Assembly (NCBI GenBank): GCA_013154375.1
Contig: JAADCR010000003.1
Span: 1 to 40,350, forward strand
Length of the DNA stretch: 40,350 nt
Direction of reading: 5' to 3'
Source: Aquificota bacterium
GTDB lineage: Bacteria > Aquificota > Aquificia > Aquificales > Aquificaceae
The position numbers and the translations under genes were made by a program. How positions within the stretch are numbered: position 1 is the first letter of the stretch; each line of letters starts with the position of its first letter. Below, piece by piece: positions 1-8,200 of the stretch. The notes below the pieces were generated by a model. The model saw only the letters and a list, made by a program, of their open reading frames with translations. It made no database searches and had not been told where the DNA came from.

Positions 1-464
1 CGGTGGCGGTAGTTTCGATGCTGGTGGCTTTAGGCGGCATATGGCTTGCTTGGGCGGTGTACGTAAAAAGGCTCGTCGACTACGAGCAGCTTTACCAGCG
101 CTTTAAGCCCCTTCACACCCTCTTTAAAGAGCAGTTCTTTACCGAAAAGCTTTACCACAAAGTTTTAGCCAGAGGCTACCTCGAGCTTTCGAGGCTGCTC
201 TACAGGGCCGTGGACCGCGAGGTTATCGACGGGTTTATAAACTTCTTGTACGAGAAGTTTTTCGTGTTCGTAAAGGCGCTCTGGAAAAGCCTCGACATTA
301 AGGTTATAGACATACTCATACACGAAGTGGTTATAACGGCCGTAAGGGTAGGCAGGTCTGCCCGTCAGCTCCAGACGGGTCTGCTTAACCACTACGTACT
401 CTTTATGGTGCTCGGGACGGTGCTCGTTTTAGGCGTTATGCTCTTCGTGCTGGACCGTATGTAA
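1..464 (+). CDS. nuoL: NADH-quinone oxidoreductase subunit L, C-terminal part (5' truncated by window)
   Basis: This is the last ~150 residues of a complex I antiporter-like membrane subunit; the gene enters from outside the window, so its start is not visible. The piece has a hydrophobic segment at its beginning, a long amphipathic stretch rich in Phe, Lys and Tyr, and a final hydrophobic helix (about residues 130-150 of the visible part). That layout matches the lateral helix and terminal transmembrane helix typical of NuoL. The assignment also rests on position: nuoM, nuoN and nuoA follow directly. The stop is separated from the nuoM start by 12 bases. In complex I, NuoL is the distal proton-pumping subunit of the membrane arm. 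Confidence is good because of context; the sequence of this tail alone is weakly diagnostic. Confidence 0.85.
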   Translation, partial: VAVVSMLVALGGIWLAWAVYVKRLVDYEQLYQRFKPLHTLFKEQFFTEKLYHKVLARGYLELSRLLYRAVDREVIDGFINFLYEKFFVFVKALWKSLDIKVIDILIHEVVITAVRVGRSARQLQTGLLNHYVLFMVLGTVLVLGVMLFVLDRM

Positions 465-476
465 GGGGTGGTTAAG

Positions 477-1973
477 ATGGAGAGGGTAGAAGCGGCCTTC
501 CCGTTTATCTCGTTAAGCATGCTCTTTCCCGTCGTTTTCGCTTTAGCGGTGGGTCTTGCCCGGGAGCTCTACGCGCGCTATCTGGCGCTCGTAGGTACGG
601 CTCTTACCTTTCTGCTCTCGCTGGTGGCCGTAGCACACTTCGACTTCTCTAAGGCGGACGCGGTCCAGCTGTACGAGGAGTACGCCGTACTGCCCGAGCT
701 GGGCGTTAAGCTCGCCTTGGGCGCCGACGGGCTGTCGCTGCTTATGTACTTCCTTACCACGCTTATCTCGCTCGTGGCGGTCGTATGGTCCGTGGGCGAC
801 GAGAAGGTCAGCTACCGGCTTAAAGAGTACTTTATAGCCTTTCTCCTTACCGAGACCTTCGTTATAGGCGTCTTTACGGCCTTCGACCTTATCGTCTTTT
901 ACGTCTTTTACGAGCTTACGCTGCTGCCGATGCTTTTCGTTATAGGCATATGGGGCTACAAGCTTAGGCTTTACTCGGCTTACAAGTTCTTTATATACAT
1001 ATTCGTCTCGTCTCTCTTTCTTCTTCTCGGGATAGCGTCCCTTGCGGTCTACCACTACAAAACGAAAGGCTACTTTACCTTTAGCTACTTTGAGCTTTTA
1101 GGCCTACAGATGCCTTTAAGCTTCGAGCTGTTTACGTTTCTGCTGTTCTTTATAGCCTTCGCAGTAAAGACGCCCATAGTGCCGTTTCACACGTGGCTGC
1201 CCGACGCGCACGGCGAGGCCCCCACGGCCGGCTCAGTGGTTCTGGCGGCCGTACTACTTAAGATGGGCACTTACGCGCTGCTTAGGTTTAACGTAGGCCT
1301 GTTTCCCGAGGCTACCAAGCTGCTCGCTCCCTATCTGGTAGCTTTAGGCATCTTCTCCATAGTTATGGCCTCGTGGATGACCATATCCCAGACGAACGTT
1401 AAGCGTTTCGTCGCTTACTCTTCCGTATCTCACATGGGCTTCGTGGTTACGGCTATGTTCCTGCTTAACATGGAAGGGTTAAGGGCTTCCGTTATAGAGA
1501 TGTTTGCGCACGGGCTTACGAGTGCGGGCCTGTTTATGGTAGCCGGCTTTATATACAACCGGCTACACACTTTTAACTTCCGCAGTCTAAAAGGCGCCAT
1601 AAAGTTTATGCCCCTCTTTGCTACCGTCACGGCCGTTATAGCTTTCTCCGCTATGGGGCTGCCCGGCGGCTCTTCCTTCTGGGGCAAGTTCCTAACCGTT
1701 CTGTCGGCACGCGAGCACTCTACGCTCCTTGCCTTTGCCGTGGTAGCCGCCGCCTTCTTCAGCGGCGCTTACGTTCTTTACTTTTTAAAAACGCTCTACT
1801 TAGACACGAAAGAAGAGAGCGTGCTGGTCCACTTCCGAGACTTAGAGGGTGCACCTCTGGTGGCCTTCGCCATGATTCTCCTGCCCGTAATTGCGGTAGG
1901 TCTTTTCCCCTTCGTCTTTTTCGCCTTCTTCGAGGCGAGCCTAAAGCTACTCTTAAAATTAATAGGGCACTGA
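477..1973 (+). CDS. nuoM: NADH-quinone oxidoreductase subunit M
   Basis: Proton-pumping membrane subunit of respiratory complex I (NADH or ferredoxin to quinone). The 498-residue product is almost entirely transmembrane helices and carries the family signature around residues 225-245 (KTPIVPFHTWLPDAHGEAP) with the conserved Lys, His and Asp of the proton path; a second conserved stretch, NVKRFVAYSSVSHMGF, follows. Length matches the family. I chose ATG at 477, which has a GGGGTGG Shine-Dalgarno about 7 bases upstream; a GTG at 468 lies inside that Shine-Dalgarno and would add three residues. It is co-transcribed with nuoL before it and nuoN 10 bases after it. Confidence 0.95.
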   Translation: MERVEAAFPFISLSMLFPVVFALAVGLARELYARYLALVGTALTFLLSLVAVAHFDFSKADAVQLYEEYAVLPELGVKLALGADGLSLLMYFLTTLISLVAVVWSVGDEKVSYRLKEYFIAFLLTETFVIGVFTAFDLIVFYVFYELTLLPMLFVIGIWGYKLRLYSAYKFFIYIFVSSLFLLLGIASLAVYHYKTKGYFTFSYFELLGLQMPLSFELFTFLLFFIAFAVKTPIVPFHTWLPDAHGEAPTAGSVVLAAVLLKMGTYALLRFNVGLFPEATKLLAPYLVALGIFSIVMASWMTISQTNVKRFVAYSSVSHMGFVVTAMFLLNMEGLRASVIEMFAHGLTSAGLFMVAGFIYNRLHTFNFRSLKGAIKFMPLFATVTAVIAFSAMGLPGGSSFWGKFLTVLSAREHSTLLAFAVVAAAFFSGAYVLYFLKTLYLDTKEESVLVHFRDLEGAPLVAFAMILLPVIAVGLFPFVFFAFFEASLKLLLKLIGH

Positions 1974-1983
1974 GGGAGAGAGA

Positions 1984-3450
1984 ATGAGCTTAGAGCAGCT
2001 TGTAGGTACGGTGGAGCTGCCCGACCTTAGGAAGTTCTTACCCGAGTTTATACTTCTCGTTCTTGCCTTTACGCTCTTTACGCTCGAGCTGACGTTTAAA
2101 GGAGAGAAGAAGCGGAGACTTCTTTTAACGGTAAGCTACGCGGGCTACGCGCTCGTTCTTCTCTCTCTCTTCGTGCCTTGGCGGCACCCGGGAGACACTT
2201 TTTACGCCAGCTTTACCAACGACGCGCTCGCCGTTACGGTAAAGCTCTTCGCCACGCTTCTAACCATGGCCGTGCTTGCGTTTGTGAACGCCTACTACCG
2301 GCACTTCCGCTCCTTTTACGGTGAGTTTTACTACCTTTTGGCCTTCACGCTCTTAGGCGTCTTTATACTGGCTTCGTCTTACAACCTCGTGATACTTTAC
2401 GTAGCCCTCGAGCTCGTCTCGGTAGGCTTTTACGTCCTTACGGCCCTTTTTAGAGGCTCCACGGCCTCAAAAGAAGGCGCGTTTAAGTATCTGGTTCTCG
2501 GCGGTCTGTCGATAGCCTTAGCTTCTTACGGCGCTGCTTTTATGTACGTTTACGCCGGCAGCCTCGACCTTAGGGAAATCTTGTCTTACGAAGGGCAAGA
2601 CCTCCACTACCTCATTTTAGGTTTGGTGTTTTTTCTAATAGGCTTTGCCGTAAAGATAGGGGCGGTGCCGTTTCACTTCTGGCTGCCCGACGCGTATCAA
2701 GGTGCACCTACGCCCGTTACCGCCCTTATGGCTTCCGTGGGTAAGCTCGCCTTCTTTATACCGCTGCTGCGCGTAATGCCTCTGGTTCAAGAAAAGTTCT
2801 CCGTCGTCTGGACCGTAACCGTAGGCGTTATAGCCGCACTTACCATGCTCTTCGGTAACTTCGTTGCGTTGGTACAGAAAGACGTTAAAAGGATGCTCGC
2901 TTACTCGTCCATAGCCCACTCGGGCTATCTCCTTGCAGCAGCGGCGGTAGCCAAAGAGCTCGGCATGAAAGCCCTACTTTACTTCTTACTCGTTTACGGC
3001 GTTATGGCCGCGGGCTCTTTCTTGGTTCTGGCGCTTCTCGAGAGGGGCAGAGGCTGGAGGAATGAGCTCGAGTACTTCTCCGGTTTAAGGTTTACGCTGC
3101 CGGCCGTGGCGTTTGCCTTCTTTATATACCTCATAGCCCTCTTAGGCGTGCCGCCCACGGCGGGCTTTGCCGGGAAGGCGTTAGTTTTTATGGCCCTGTC
3201 GTTTGACGAGCTCTGGTGGCTGGCCTTCGTTATGATTCTCTCCACGGCCGTCTCGACGGGTTACTACGTAAGGCTCGTCGTTTTAATGTTTATGAAAGAG
3301 CCCGTCGTAGAGACGGGCCGGCCCGTAAGTGCGGCCGCCGAGAGGCTTTCTTTAGCCCTTACCGCTTTAGCGAGCGTGCTGCTCGGCGCCCTGCCCGGGC
3401 TAATATGGTTCTTAATAGAGGCCTCCGTGGCCAGCATACTCGGGAGGTAG
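1984..3450 (+). CDS. nuoN: NADH-quinone oxidoreductase subunit N
   Basis: Third antiporter-like membrane subunit of complex I, 488 residues, about 14 transmembrane helices. The family hallmark is at roughly residues 220-245 (KIGAVPFHFWLPDAYQGAP) and is followed by QKDVKRMLAYSSIAHSGY. Compared with nuoM it has the shorter NuoN-type layout. A GAGGGAGAGA Shine-Dalgarno lies just before the ATG. It follows nuoM by 10 bases and precedes nuoA by 3 bases, so the four genes form one transcript. No truncation or missing signature is visible. Confidence 0.95.
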   Translation: MSLEQLVGTVELPDLRKFLPEFILLVLAFTLFTLELTFKGEKKRRLLLTVSYAGYALVLLSLFVPWRHPGDTFYASFTNDALAVTVKLFATLLTMAVLAFVNAYYRHFRSFYGEFYYLLAFTLLGVFILASSYNLVILYVALELVSVGFYVLTALFRGSTASKEGAFKYLVLGGLSIALASYGAAFMYVYAGSLDLREILSYEGQDLHYLILGLVFFLIGFAVKIGAVPFHFWLPDAYQGAPTPVTALMASVGKLAFFIPLLRVMPLVQEKFSVVWTVTVGVIAALTMLFGNFVALVQKDVKRMLAYSSIAHSGYLLAAAAVAKELGMKALLYFLLVYGVMAAGSFLVLALLERGRGWRNELEYFSGLRFTLPAVAFAFFIYLIALLGVPPTAGFAGKALVFMALSFDELWWLAFVMILSTAVSTGYYVRLVVLMFMKEPVVETGRPVSAAAERLSLALTALASVLLGALPGLIWFLIEASVASILGR

Positions 3451-3453
3451 ACG

Positions 3454-3825
3454 ATGGGCTACTTCTGGATACTCGTTTTTGCTTTTATACTGGTTCTACT
3501 CGGTCTGGTGCTCATATCGCTTAACTCGCTCTTAGGCCCCCGTCAGCCCCAGATATACGAAGACTACCCTTACGAGTGCGGCGTCCCGCTGTACGACAAA
3601 GACGCCCAGTCTACCTTCCACCAAGGTTACTACCTTCTGGGTCTGCTGCTTCTGCTTTTCGACATAGAAGCGGCCTTTCTCTTCCCTTGGACCGTCGTCT
3701 ACCGCTACTTGGGGGTTTTCGGCTTTATAGAGATGTTTATCTTTATCTTCATCCTGACCTACGGTCTTCTCTTTGCGTGGGTAAAGGGAGCTCTCAACTG
3801 GCAGTTTGAGATTGAAGAGATTTAA
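3454..3825 (+). CDS. nuoA: NADH-quinone oxidoreductase subunit A
   Basis: Small membrane subunit of complex I lying near the quinone site, 123 residues with three transmembrane helices. The central loop has the NuoA signature YECGVP at about residues 41-46, where the conserved Cys lies, followed by the GYYLLGLLLLLFDIEAAFLFPW segment (acidic D and E within helix 2) typical of the family. Placement after nuoN is unusual, since nuoA normally opens the nuo operon; this cluster is therefore rearranged, and the hydrophilic-arm genes are not in the visible part. Its stop codon lies in an 18-base palindrome, and its last 20 bases overlap the next reading frame. Confidence 0.95.
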   Translation: MGYFWILVFAFILVLLGLVLISLNSLLGPRQPQIYEDYPYECGVPLYDKDAQSTFHQGYYLLGLLLLLFDIEAAFLFPWTVVYRYLGVFGFIEMFIFIFILTYGLLFAWVKGALNWQFEIEEI

Positions 3826-4561
3826 CGAGGTTAACCTCGTTCTTTCGGGCGGGGCGGCGCGCGGGATAGCTCACCTTGGCGTCCTACAGGCGCTTAAAGA
3901 AAAAGGTATAAAGGTCAAGCGCGTAAGCGGCGTAAGCGCGGGTGCCATCGTGGCCGTGCTGCTGGGTGCCGGCTACGAGCCGCTCGAGATTCTGAAACTC
4001 GTAAAGGAAGTTAGGTGGTTAAACCTCTTTAAGTTTAAGCCGCCCGGCTTAGGGTTTATCGGCTGGGAGAAAGCCCGTAGTTTTTTTAACGAGCTCGTAG
4101 CTGCGAAGAGGCTCGAGGAGCTGAGTCTGCCCGTAAACCTCTGCGCGGTGGACCTACTTGAAGGGAAGCCTCTTTACTTCTCGGAAGGCCCTCTTCCGGA
4201 GCTTCTTTTTGCCAGCTGTGCCATACCGGGCGTGTTCGAGCCCGTCCGCTACCGGAGGCGTCTCTTGGTCGACGGCGGCCTTATGAACAACTTACCCGTA
4301 GAGCCTCTGGAAGGCTATCCCGAGCCCGTCCTGTGCGTCGACGTTCTGCCCGTCTCTAAAGAGAAGCGCGTAAACAACTACTTCCAGCTGATTATAAGGA
4401 GCTTCTTTCTCGCCGTCAGGGCTAACTCGGAGAAAAGAAGACGCTACTGCGACTTTCTCGTCGAGCCGCCCGTGCTCAGCTTCTCACCGCTCGACGTTAG
4501 AAAGGCCGACGAGCTTTTTAAGGTAGGTTACGAGGCGGCTTTAAAAGCCCTCCCGGACTAA
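3806..4561 (+). CDS. Patatin-like phospholipase / serine hydrolase (RssA-type)
   Basis: Predicted cytoplasmic or membrane-associated lipid acyl hydrolase of the patatin family, 251 residues. All catalytic landmarks are visible: the Gly-rich oxyanion loop SGGAARG (residues 14-20), the nucleophile elbow GVSAG with Ser44, and the DGG motif with Asp156 forming the Ser-Asp dyad. Length is typical of small bacterial RssA/YchK-like members. The start is TTG at 3806, overlapping nuoA by 20 bases; another TTG at 3812 is possible. No strong Shine-Dalgarno precedes it, so translation probably depends on coupling to nuoA. Its 3' end overlaps the convergent aldolase gene by 21 bases. Substrate is unknown; a role in lipid turnover is inference from family. 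Confidence 0.85.
   Translation: MRLKRFNEVNLVLSGGAARGIAHLGVLQALKEKGIKVKRVSGVSAGAIVAVLLGAGYEPLEILKLVKEVRWLNLFKFKPPGLGFIGWEKARSFFNELVAAKRLEELSLPVNLCAVDLLEGKPLYFSEGPLPELLFASCAIPGVFEPVRYRRRLLVDGGLMNNLPVEPLEGYPEPVLCVDVLPVSKEKRVNNYFQLIIRSFFLAVRANSEKRRRYCDFLVEPPVLSFSPLDVRKADELFKVGYEAALKALPD
3824..3841 (+). repeat. 18-bp perfect palindrome at the nuoA stop codon
   Basis: AACGAGGTT is followed directly by its reverse complement AACCTCGTT. In RNA it could fold as a 7-bp stem with a TTAA loop, followed by CTTTC. It spans the nuoA stop codon and the first codons of the patatin-like gene. It may act as a weak attenuator or 3'-end stabiliser for the nuo transcript; with no real T-run, a classical terminator is unlikely. 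Confidence 0.5.
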
Positions 4562-5467
4562 AGAGGCTTTCCCGGAGCTGCCGTAAAGGCGGATGCGCCG
4601 CTTTACCATCTCTTTAACCCGCTCGGTAGCTTCGCGGAGAAACTCCCTCGGGTCTACGGTTTTTCTCTTCTCGTTTAGAGCCTTCCTTAGGCCGGCGCTC
4701 CAAGCCAGCCGGAGGTCTACGTCCGTGTTTACCTTGTTTATCCCCAGCTCTACGGCCTTTTTAAGCTCCTCGTCGGGTAGACCTTTGGTTTTCGTAAGCT
4801 CGCCGCCGTAAGCGTTTACCTCCTCCACGAGCTCCTCGTAAACGCCGCTCGCGCCGTGCAGAACCAGCGCAACCCCCGTAAGCCTTTTTACCTCTTTAAG
4901 ACGCTGGTAGTCGACGGCGTGCTCTCCGCGGAACTTAAATATCCCGTGTGCCGTACCTATGGCCGGTGCCAGCGCGTCCACGCCCGTCTGCTCAACGAAC
5001 TCCTTAGCCTGCAGCGGCTCGACCAGCAGACAGCCCTCCTTTTTACCGGCCTCCACGCGCCCCAGCTCGGCCTCCACCGCCACGCCCAGCGGTGCACAGA
5101 GCGAGACGACCTCACGCGTCACGCGCAGGTTCTCCTCAAAAGGCCTGTCCGAGAGGTCTATCATCACCGAGGTGTAGCCGTACCTGAGAGCCAGCTTCAC
5201 CGCATCTAAGCTCTTACCGTGGTCCAGATGTAAGGCAAAGGGGATAGAGTACTTCTTCTCCACCTCTTTAACCATGCCGGCCAGATAGTCTATGCCTGCG
5301 TACCTTAAGGCGTTCTCGCTCGTCTGTAGAAATACGGGAGCCTCTTCCTCTTGAGCCGCTTCGAGGATAGCCTTCAGAAACTCCATGTTGTTGAAGTTAA
5401 AAGCACCGACGGCAAAGCCGTAGTAGTTAGCCGCCTCGAAGAGAAGCTTACCGCTTACCAGAGGCAT
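4541..5467 (-). CDS. fba: Class II fructose-bisphosphate aldolase
   Basis: Zinc-dependent aldolase interconverting fructose 1,6-bisphosphate with dihydroxyacetone phosphate and glyceraldehyde 3-phosphate, working in glycolysis and gluconeogenesis. The 308-residue TIM barrel shows the HLDHG motif with Asp82 and zinc ligand His83, zinc ligand His174 in GTAHG, and His204 in LHGASG; the phosphate-binding NTD segment is near residue 245. Length fits short bacterial class II enzymes, and a tagatose-bisphosphate aldolase cannot be excluded. The ATG has no Shine-Dalgarno; a TAAACT hexamer ends 7 bases before it, suggesting a leaderless transcript. It is divergent from the dehydrogenase starting at 5495, with 27 bases between. 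Confidence 0.9.
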   Translation of the reverse strand: MPLVSGKLLFEAANYYGFAVGAFNFNNMEFLKAILEAAQEEEAPVFLQTSENALRYAGIDYLAGMVKEVEKKYSIPFALHLDHGKSLDAVKLALRYGYTSVMIDLSDRPFEENLRVTREVVSLCAPLGVAVEAELGRVEAGKKEGCLLVEPLQAKEFVEQTGVDALAPAIGTAHGIFKFRGEHAVDYQRLKEVKRLTGVALVLHGASGVYEELVEEVNAYGGELTKTKGLPDEELKKAVELGINKVNTDVDLRLAWSAGLRKALNEKRKTVDPREFLREATERVKEMVKRRIRLYGSSGKASLVREGF

Positions 5468-5494
5468 AGAAAGAAGTTTACTAAAATTACTGGT
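5468..5494. promoter_or_regulatory. Divergent leaderless-type promoter pair (fba / dehydrogenase)
   Basis: In 27 bases there are two -10-like hexamers facing outward. TAAACT on the minus strand (5475-5480) ends 7 bases before the fba ATG, and TAAAAT on the plus strand (5482-5487) ends 7 bases before the ATG at 5495. That spacing puts both predicted transcription starts on or next to the start codon. No Shine-Dalgarno is present on either side. No clear -35 box was found. Confidence 0.6.
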
Positions 5495-6367
5495 ATGAAA
5501 GTAGGCTTCGCGGGGTTAGGAAACTTAGGCAGGGCTATAGCCGAGCGGTTAGCCTCCCAAGGCGTAGAGCTCGTTCTATGGAACAGAACCTTAGACAAAG
5601 CTAAGGAGCTGGCGCGCCAGCTCAACTGCGAGTGGGTGAAAAAGCCCAGACAGCTACCCGAGAAGGCGGACCGCATAATCGTTATAGTCTTCGACTCGAA
5701 GGCATCCGAAGAGGTTATCTTCGGTACCGACGGGATAGCCGAAGGGCCCATAGAAGACAAAACCGTCTTGGACCTCACGACAAACCACTTCGAGTACGTG
5801 CGGGAGGCCTTCAGAGCTCTAAAAGAAAAAAAAGCCCACTACTTAGACGCTCCCGTTCTCGGGAGCGTAGTACCCGCCTCTAAGGGCGAGCTTACCTCGC
5901 TGGTGGCCGGCGAGGAAGAGGTCTTTAAAGCCAACGAGGCTCTTATACGCCTCTACTCTAAAGCCGTCTACTTCTTAGGGGAAGCGGGCAAAGCTACCGA
6001 GGCTAAGCTTATTAACAACGTCGTTCTGGGCGGCTTTATGGACCTGCTGGCCGAAGCGCTGGCTCTGGCCCAGAAAGCCGGCATAGGTAAAGAGACGATG
6101 CTCCGCATTCTCGAAGACGGTGCGGGCAGGTCTTACGTTCTCGAAGCCAAAAAGCAGAAGCTGCTGAGCGAAGACTTCTCACCCCACTTCTCGGTCGACC
6201 TTATATACAAAGACCTCGGTTACGCGCTTGACCTTCTTGCAAAGCTTAAGAGCTTCTCTTTTAGCACCGCCGCCCTTAGGGAAACTTACGGTCTTGCCCG
6301 GAGTAAGGGTCTGGGTAAGCTCGACTTCTCGGTACTCTACGCGCTCTTTACAGAAGACCTTTCGTAG
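5495..6367 (+). CDS. Beta-hydroxyacid dehydrogenase family oxidoreductase (3-hydroxyisobutyrate / glyoxylate-semialdehyde reductase type)
   Basis: NAD(P)-dependent reductase or dehydrogenase of the 6-phosphogluconate-dehydrogenase-like superfamily, 290 residues. The Rossmann loop GLGNLG is at residues 8-12 region, and NRT at 30-32 ends strand 2, where Arg suggests NADPH. The substrate loop DAPVLGS (118-124) and the catalytic Lys171 with Asn175 in KLINN follow. The ATG at 5495 was chosen because the Rossmann strand begins at once and a TAAAAT hexamer lies 7 bases upstream; the reading frame stays open upstream only through the opposite fba gene. The 3' end overlaps hisB by 20 bases. Substrate cannot be read from sequence; glyoxylate or succinic semialdehyde are plausible. 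Confidence 0.85.
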   Translation: MKVGFAGLGNLGRAIAERLASQGVELVLWNRTLDKAKELARQLNCEWVKKPRQLPEKADRIIVIVFDSKASEEVIFGTDGIAEGPIEDKTVLDLTTNHFEYVREAFRALKEKKAHYLDAPVLGSVVPASKGELTSLVAGEEEVFKANEALIRLYSKAVYFLGEAGKATEAKLINNVVLGGFMDLLAEALALAQKAGIGKETMLRILEDGAGRSYVLEAKKQKLLSEDFSPHFSVDLIYKDLGYALDLLAKLKSFSFSTAALRETYGLARSKGLGKLDFSVLYALFTEDLS

Positions 6368-6926
6368 AGGGGAGCTCGTCCCCCTCTACCTTTACCGCCT
6401 CCCTTAAGGCGAGGGCGAAGGCCTTAAAGCAGGCCTCGGCCACGTGGTGGAGCAGCTTACCTTCTAAAACTTTAAGGTGGAGCGTGGTACCGCTCTCAAG
6501 GGCGAAACCTTTAAAGAACTCCCATATAAGCTCGAAGTCGAACTCCGTAATCTTCCCTCTTAAGTTTTTATCGTCGTAAAAAAAGAGGGGTCTGCCCGAG
6601 AGGTCGAGCGCGCACATAACGAGCGCTTCGTCCATGGGCACGACGGACCAGCCGTAACGCTTTATCCCCCTCTTGTCGCCCAAGGCCTGCCTAACGGCCT
6701 GCCCGAAAACTATACCGCAGTCTTCCACCGTGTGATGGTGCGAGACGTGCACGTCGCCTTCGGCTTTAAGCTCGAGGTCGAGCTTAGCGTGGCGGGCGAG
6801 CGTCTCGAGCATGTGGTTAAGAAAACCTACGGGCGTAGAGACGCGGTAGCTACCTCTCCCGTCGAGGTTTAGGTAAAGCTCTATACTCGTCTCGCGCGTC
6901 TCACGCTTAACGCGTGCCTCCCTCAT
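6348..6926 (-). CDS. hisB: Imidazoleglycerol-phosphate dehydratase
   Basis: Manganese enzyme of histidine biosynthesis that converts imidazole-glycerol phosphate to imidazole-acetol phosphate. The 192-residue length equals the monofunctional enzyme; the phosphatase domain of E. coli HisB is absent. Visible signatures are HHHTVEDCG (about residues 62-70) and [12 protein letters not shown] near residue 160, the two metal-binding His/Glu motifs of the duplicated fold, plus DLSGRP at about 113. It lies downstream of the CBS-domain gene with an 11-base gap that lacks a good Shine-Dalgarno. No other his gene is nearby, so histidine genes are scattered, as is common in Aquificota. Confidence 0.95.
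   Translation of the reverse strand: MREARVKRETRETSIELYLNLDGRGSYRVSTPVGFLNHMLETLARHAKLDLELKAEGDVHVSHHHTVEDCGIVFGQAVRQALGDKRGIKRYGWSVVPMDEALVMCALDLSGRPLFFYDDKNLRGKITEFDFELIWEFFKGFALESGTTLHLKVLEGKLLHHVAEACFKAFALALREAVKVEGDELPSTKGLL
6364..6389 (+). terminator. Probable terminator hairpin after the dehydrogenase gene
   Basis: GTAGAGGGG (6364-6372) pairs perfectly with CCCCTCTAC (6381-6389) around an 8-base loop, beginning at the stop codon of the dehydrogenase. A short CTTTACC follows, so the T-run is weak. The hairpin lies inside the 3' end of the opposing hisB gene and also codes for its C-terminal residues. Confidence 0.5.
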
Positions 6927-6937
6927 GGACTGTTATG

Positions 6938-8200
6938 TTACCCCATCTCTTTAACGAGCTTGTGTATCTCGCGGAAGTTTATGTCGCCGGCCAGCACGTA
7001 CCGCTTACCCTCGTACTCAAACCTTTTGGCGACGGTTATGCAGAAGTCGTCCGTCGCTTTTGACAGGTATATGTCCGACACGTAGGCGCCCTTCTGCATC
7101 GTCTCGGTAAAGTACGGCCGGTCGCTCCTGTCCGCCCCTTTCTTTCCTTGAGCCACGAAGTAGTTTACGGAAGGGTTTACGACGTTGTTAGAGACCTGAA
7201 GCCCGCGCGCACTTATTACGTAAAACAGCTCAAAGTACGGGAAGCGTTTAAACATGTCGTAGAGCGTAAGCTCCCACAGGTCCTGAGGCGTCCGCTCTAT
7301 CTCGCTTACTATGCGGCTAAAGTCGTTAAGAATCTTCTCCTTTATGTTGTGCATAAGCGTCCGTTTAGGGTCGTGCAGCGCGAGCTTAAGCTGCTGCTTC
7401 ATAAGCACGAAGGCGGGACTGTTTATCTTAAACACGCGCTCCTTGAGCTCCTTTATTTTTTTGTACAGGCTCTCTTGAGAAGAGAATGGCTTTAAGCTGA
7501 CGGCTATGCCGTAGAGGCTAAGCGGCGGTCCGCTCTCGATAAACAGCTCGAGCTCTTTAAAAAACTCGTCAAACAGCTCTTTTACTTTTTCTTCGGAAGG
7601 CTCGTCCGCCGAGAGCAGCCAGACCTCCTCCTCGTGCTTCTCCAGCTCTCCCTTAAACAGCTCCTGCGCGTCCTCGGCCAGTACCTCTAAAAGTGCGCGC
7701 GCCTTCTCCCAGCCCAAGAGCTCCTTAAGCTGCTTCAGGTTCTTTATCCCGAAAAGGTAGAGGAAGCTCTCCGTGCCAAGCCGTTCCCTGAGCTGCTCTA
7801 CGAAGGGAACGAGCTTGTCTTTAAACTTGGTAAGGTAGTGAAGGAGCACCTCGTACGTCAGAACGCCGAGGTACTTACCCTTTTTGTCGACCACGATAAC
7901 GGGCTCTTTTATTACGGGCAGCAGCTCTATTATCCCTATAAGGCCTTCGCGCTCCGAGTCGAAGTTTTTAAGCCTTATGACCACCTTCCCGAAGTCACCG
8001 GCGATTAAGTCGTCGCGGCGGGCGGCGTAGACGTCGCGTTTAAAGACGAGCCCTATGGGCTTGCCTTCCTTTACGAGCGTTAGGTACTCGTAGACGCCGA
8101 GCTCGCGGAAGACGGTTTTTAGCTCTCTTAGCGTAAGGTCGTACGAGACGGTCGGCACTTGCGTGCAGACGTCCCTAAGGCTGAAGCTCCTCCTCTCCAT
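6938..8200 (-). CDS. CBS-domain protein with C-terminal PDC/Cache-like sensor domain
   Basis: A 420-residue soluble protein with no signal peptide or transmembrane helix. Residues ~10-125 look like a pair of CBS modules, a nucleotide-binding regulatory unit; GKPIGLVFKRDVY and KGKYLGVLTYEVL are the two repeat ends. Residues ~130-300 are helical and charged. Residues ~310-420 resemble a PDC/Cache-like ligand domain of the type at the C-terminus of YkuI-like EAL proteins (SDRPYF, GAYVSDIYLSKATDDFCIT). No intact GGDEF, EAL, HD, kinase or methyl-accepting motif is visible, so any output must be by binding a partner or through the unassigned middle region. It overlaps yraN by 26 bases and is followed by hisB. 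Domain calls are by eye; function unknown. Confidence 0.65.
   Translation of the reverse strand: MERRSFSLRDVCTQVPTVSYDLTLRELKTVFRELGVYEYLTLVKEGKPIGLVFKRDVYAARRDDLIAGDFGKVVIRLKNFDSEREGLIGIIELLPVIKEPVIVVDKKGKYLGVLTYEVLLHYLTKFKDKLVPFVEQLRERLGTESFLYLFGIKNLKQLKELLGWEKARALLEVLAEDAQELFKGELEKHEEEVWLLSADEPSEEKVKELFDEFFKELELFIESGPPLSLYGIAVSLKPFSSQESLYKKIKELKERVFKINSPAFVLMKQQLKLALHDPKRTLMHNIKEKILNDFSRIVSEIERTPQDLWELTLYDMFKRFPYFELFYVISARGLQVSNNVVNPSVNYFVAQGKKGADRSDRPYFTETMQKGAYVSDIYLSKATDDFCITVAKRFEYEGKRYVLAGDINFREIHKLVKEMG

Noticed and set aside
543-1055. 170-codon open frame on the minus strand inside nuoM
   Set aside because: Highly charged, no ribosome-binding site, lies wholly within a conserved complex I gene.
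5351-5494. N-terminal extension of the beta-hydroxyacid dehydrogenase
   Set aside because: It would overlap the fba gene and delay the Rossmann strand by 48 residues; ATG at 5495 fits the family and the promoter spacing.
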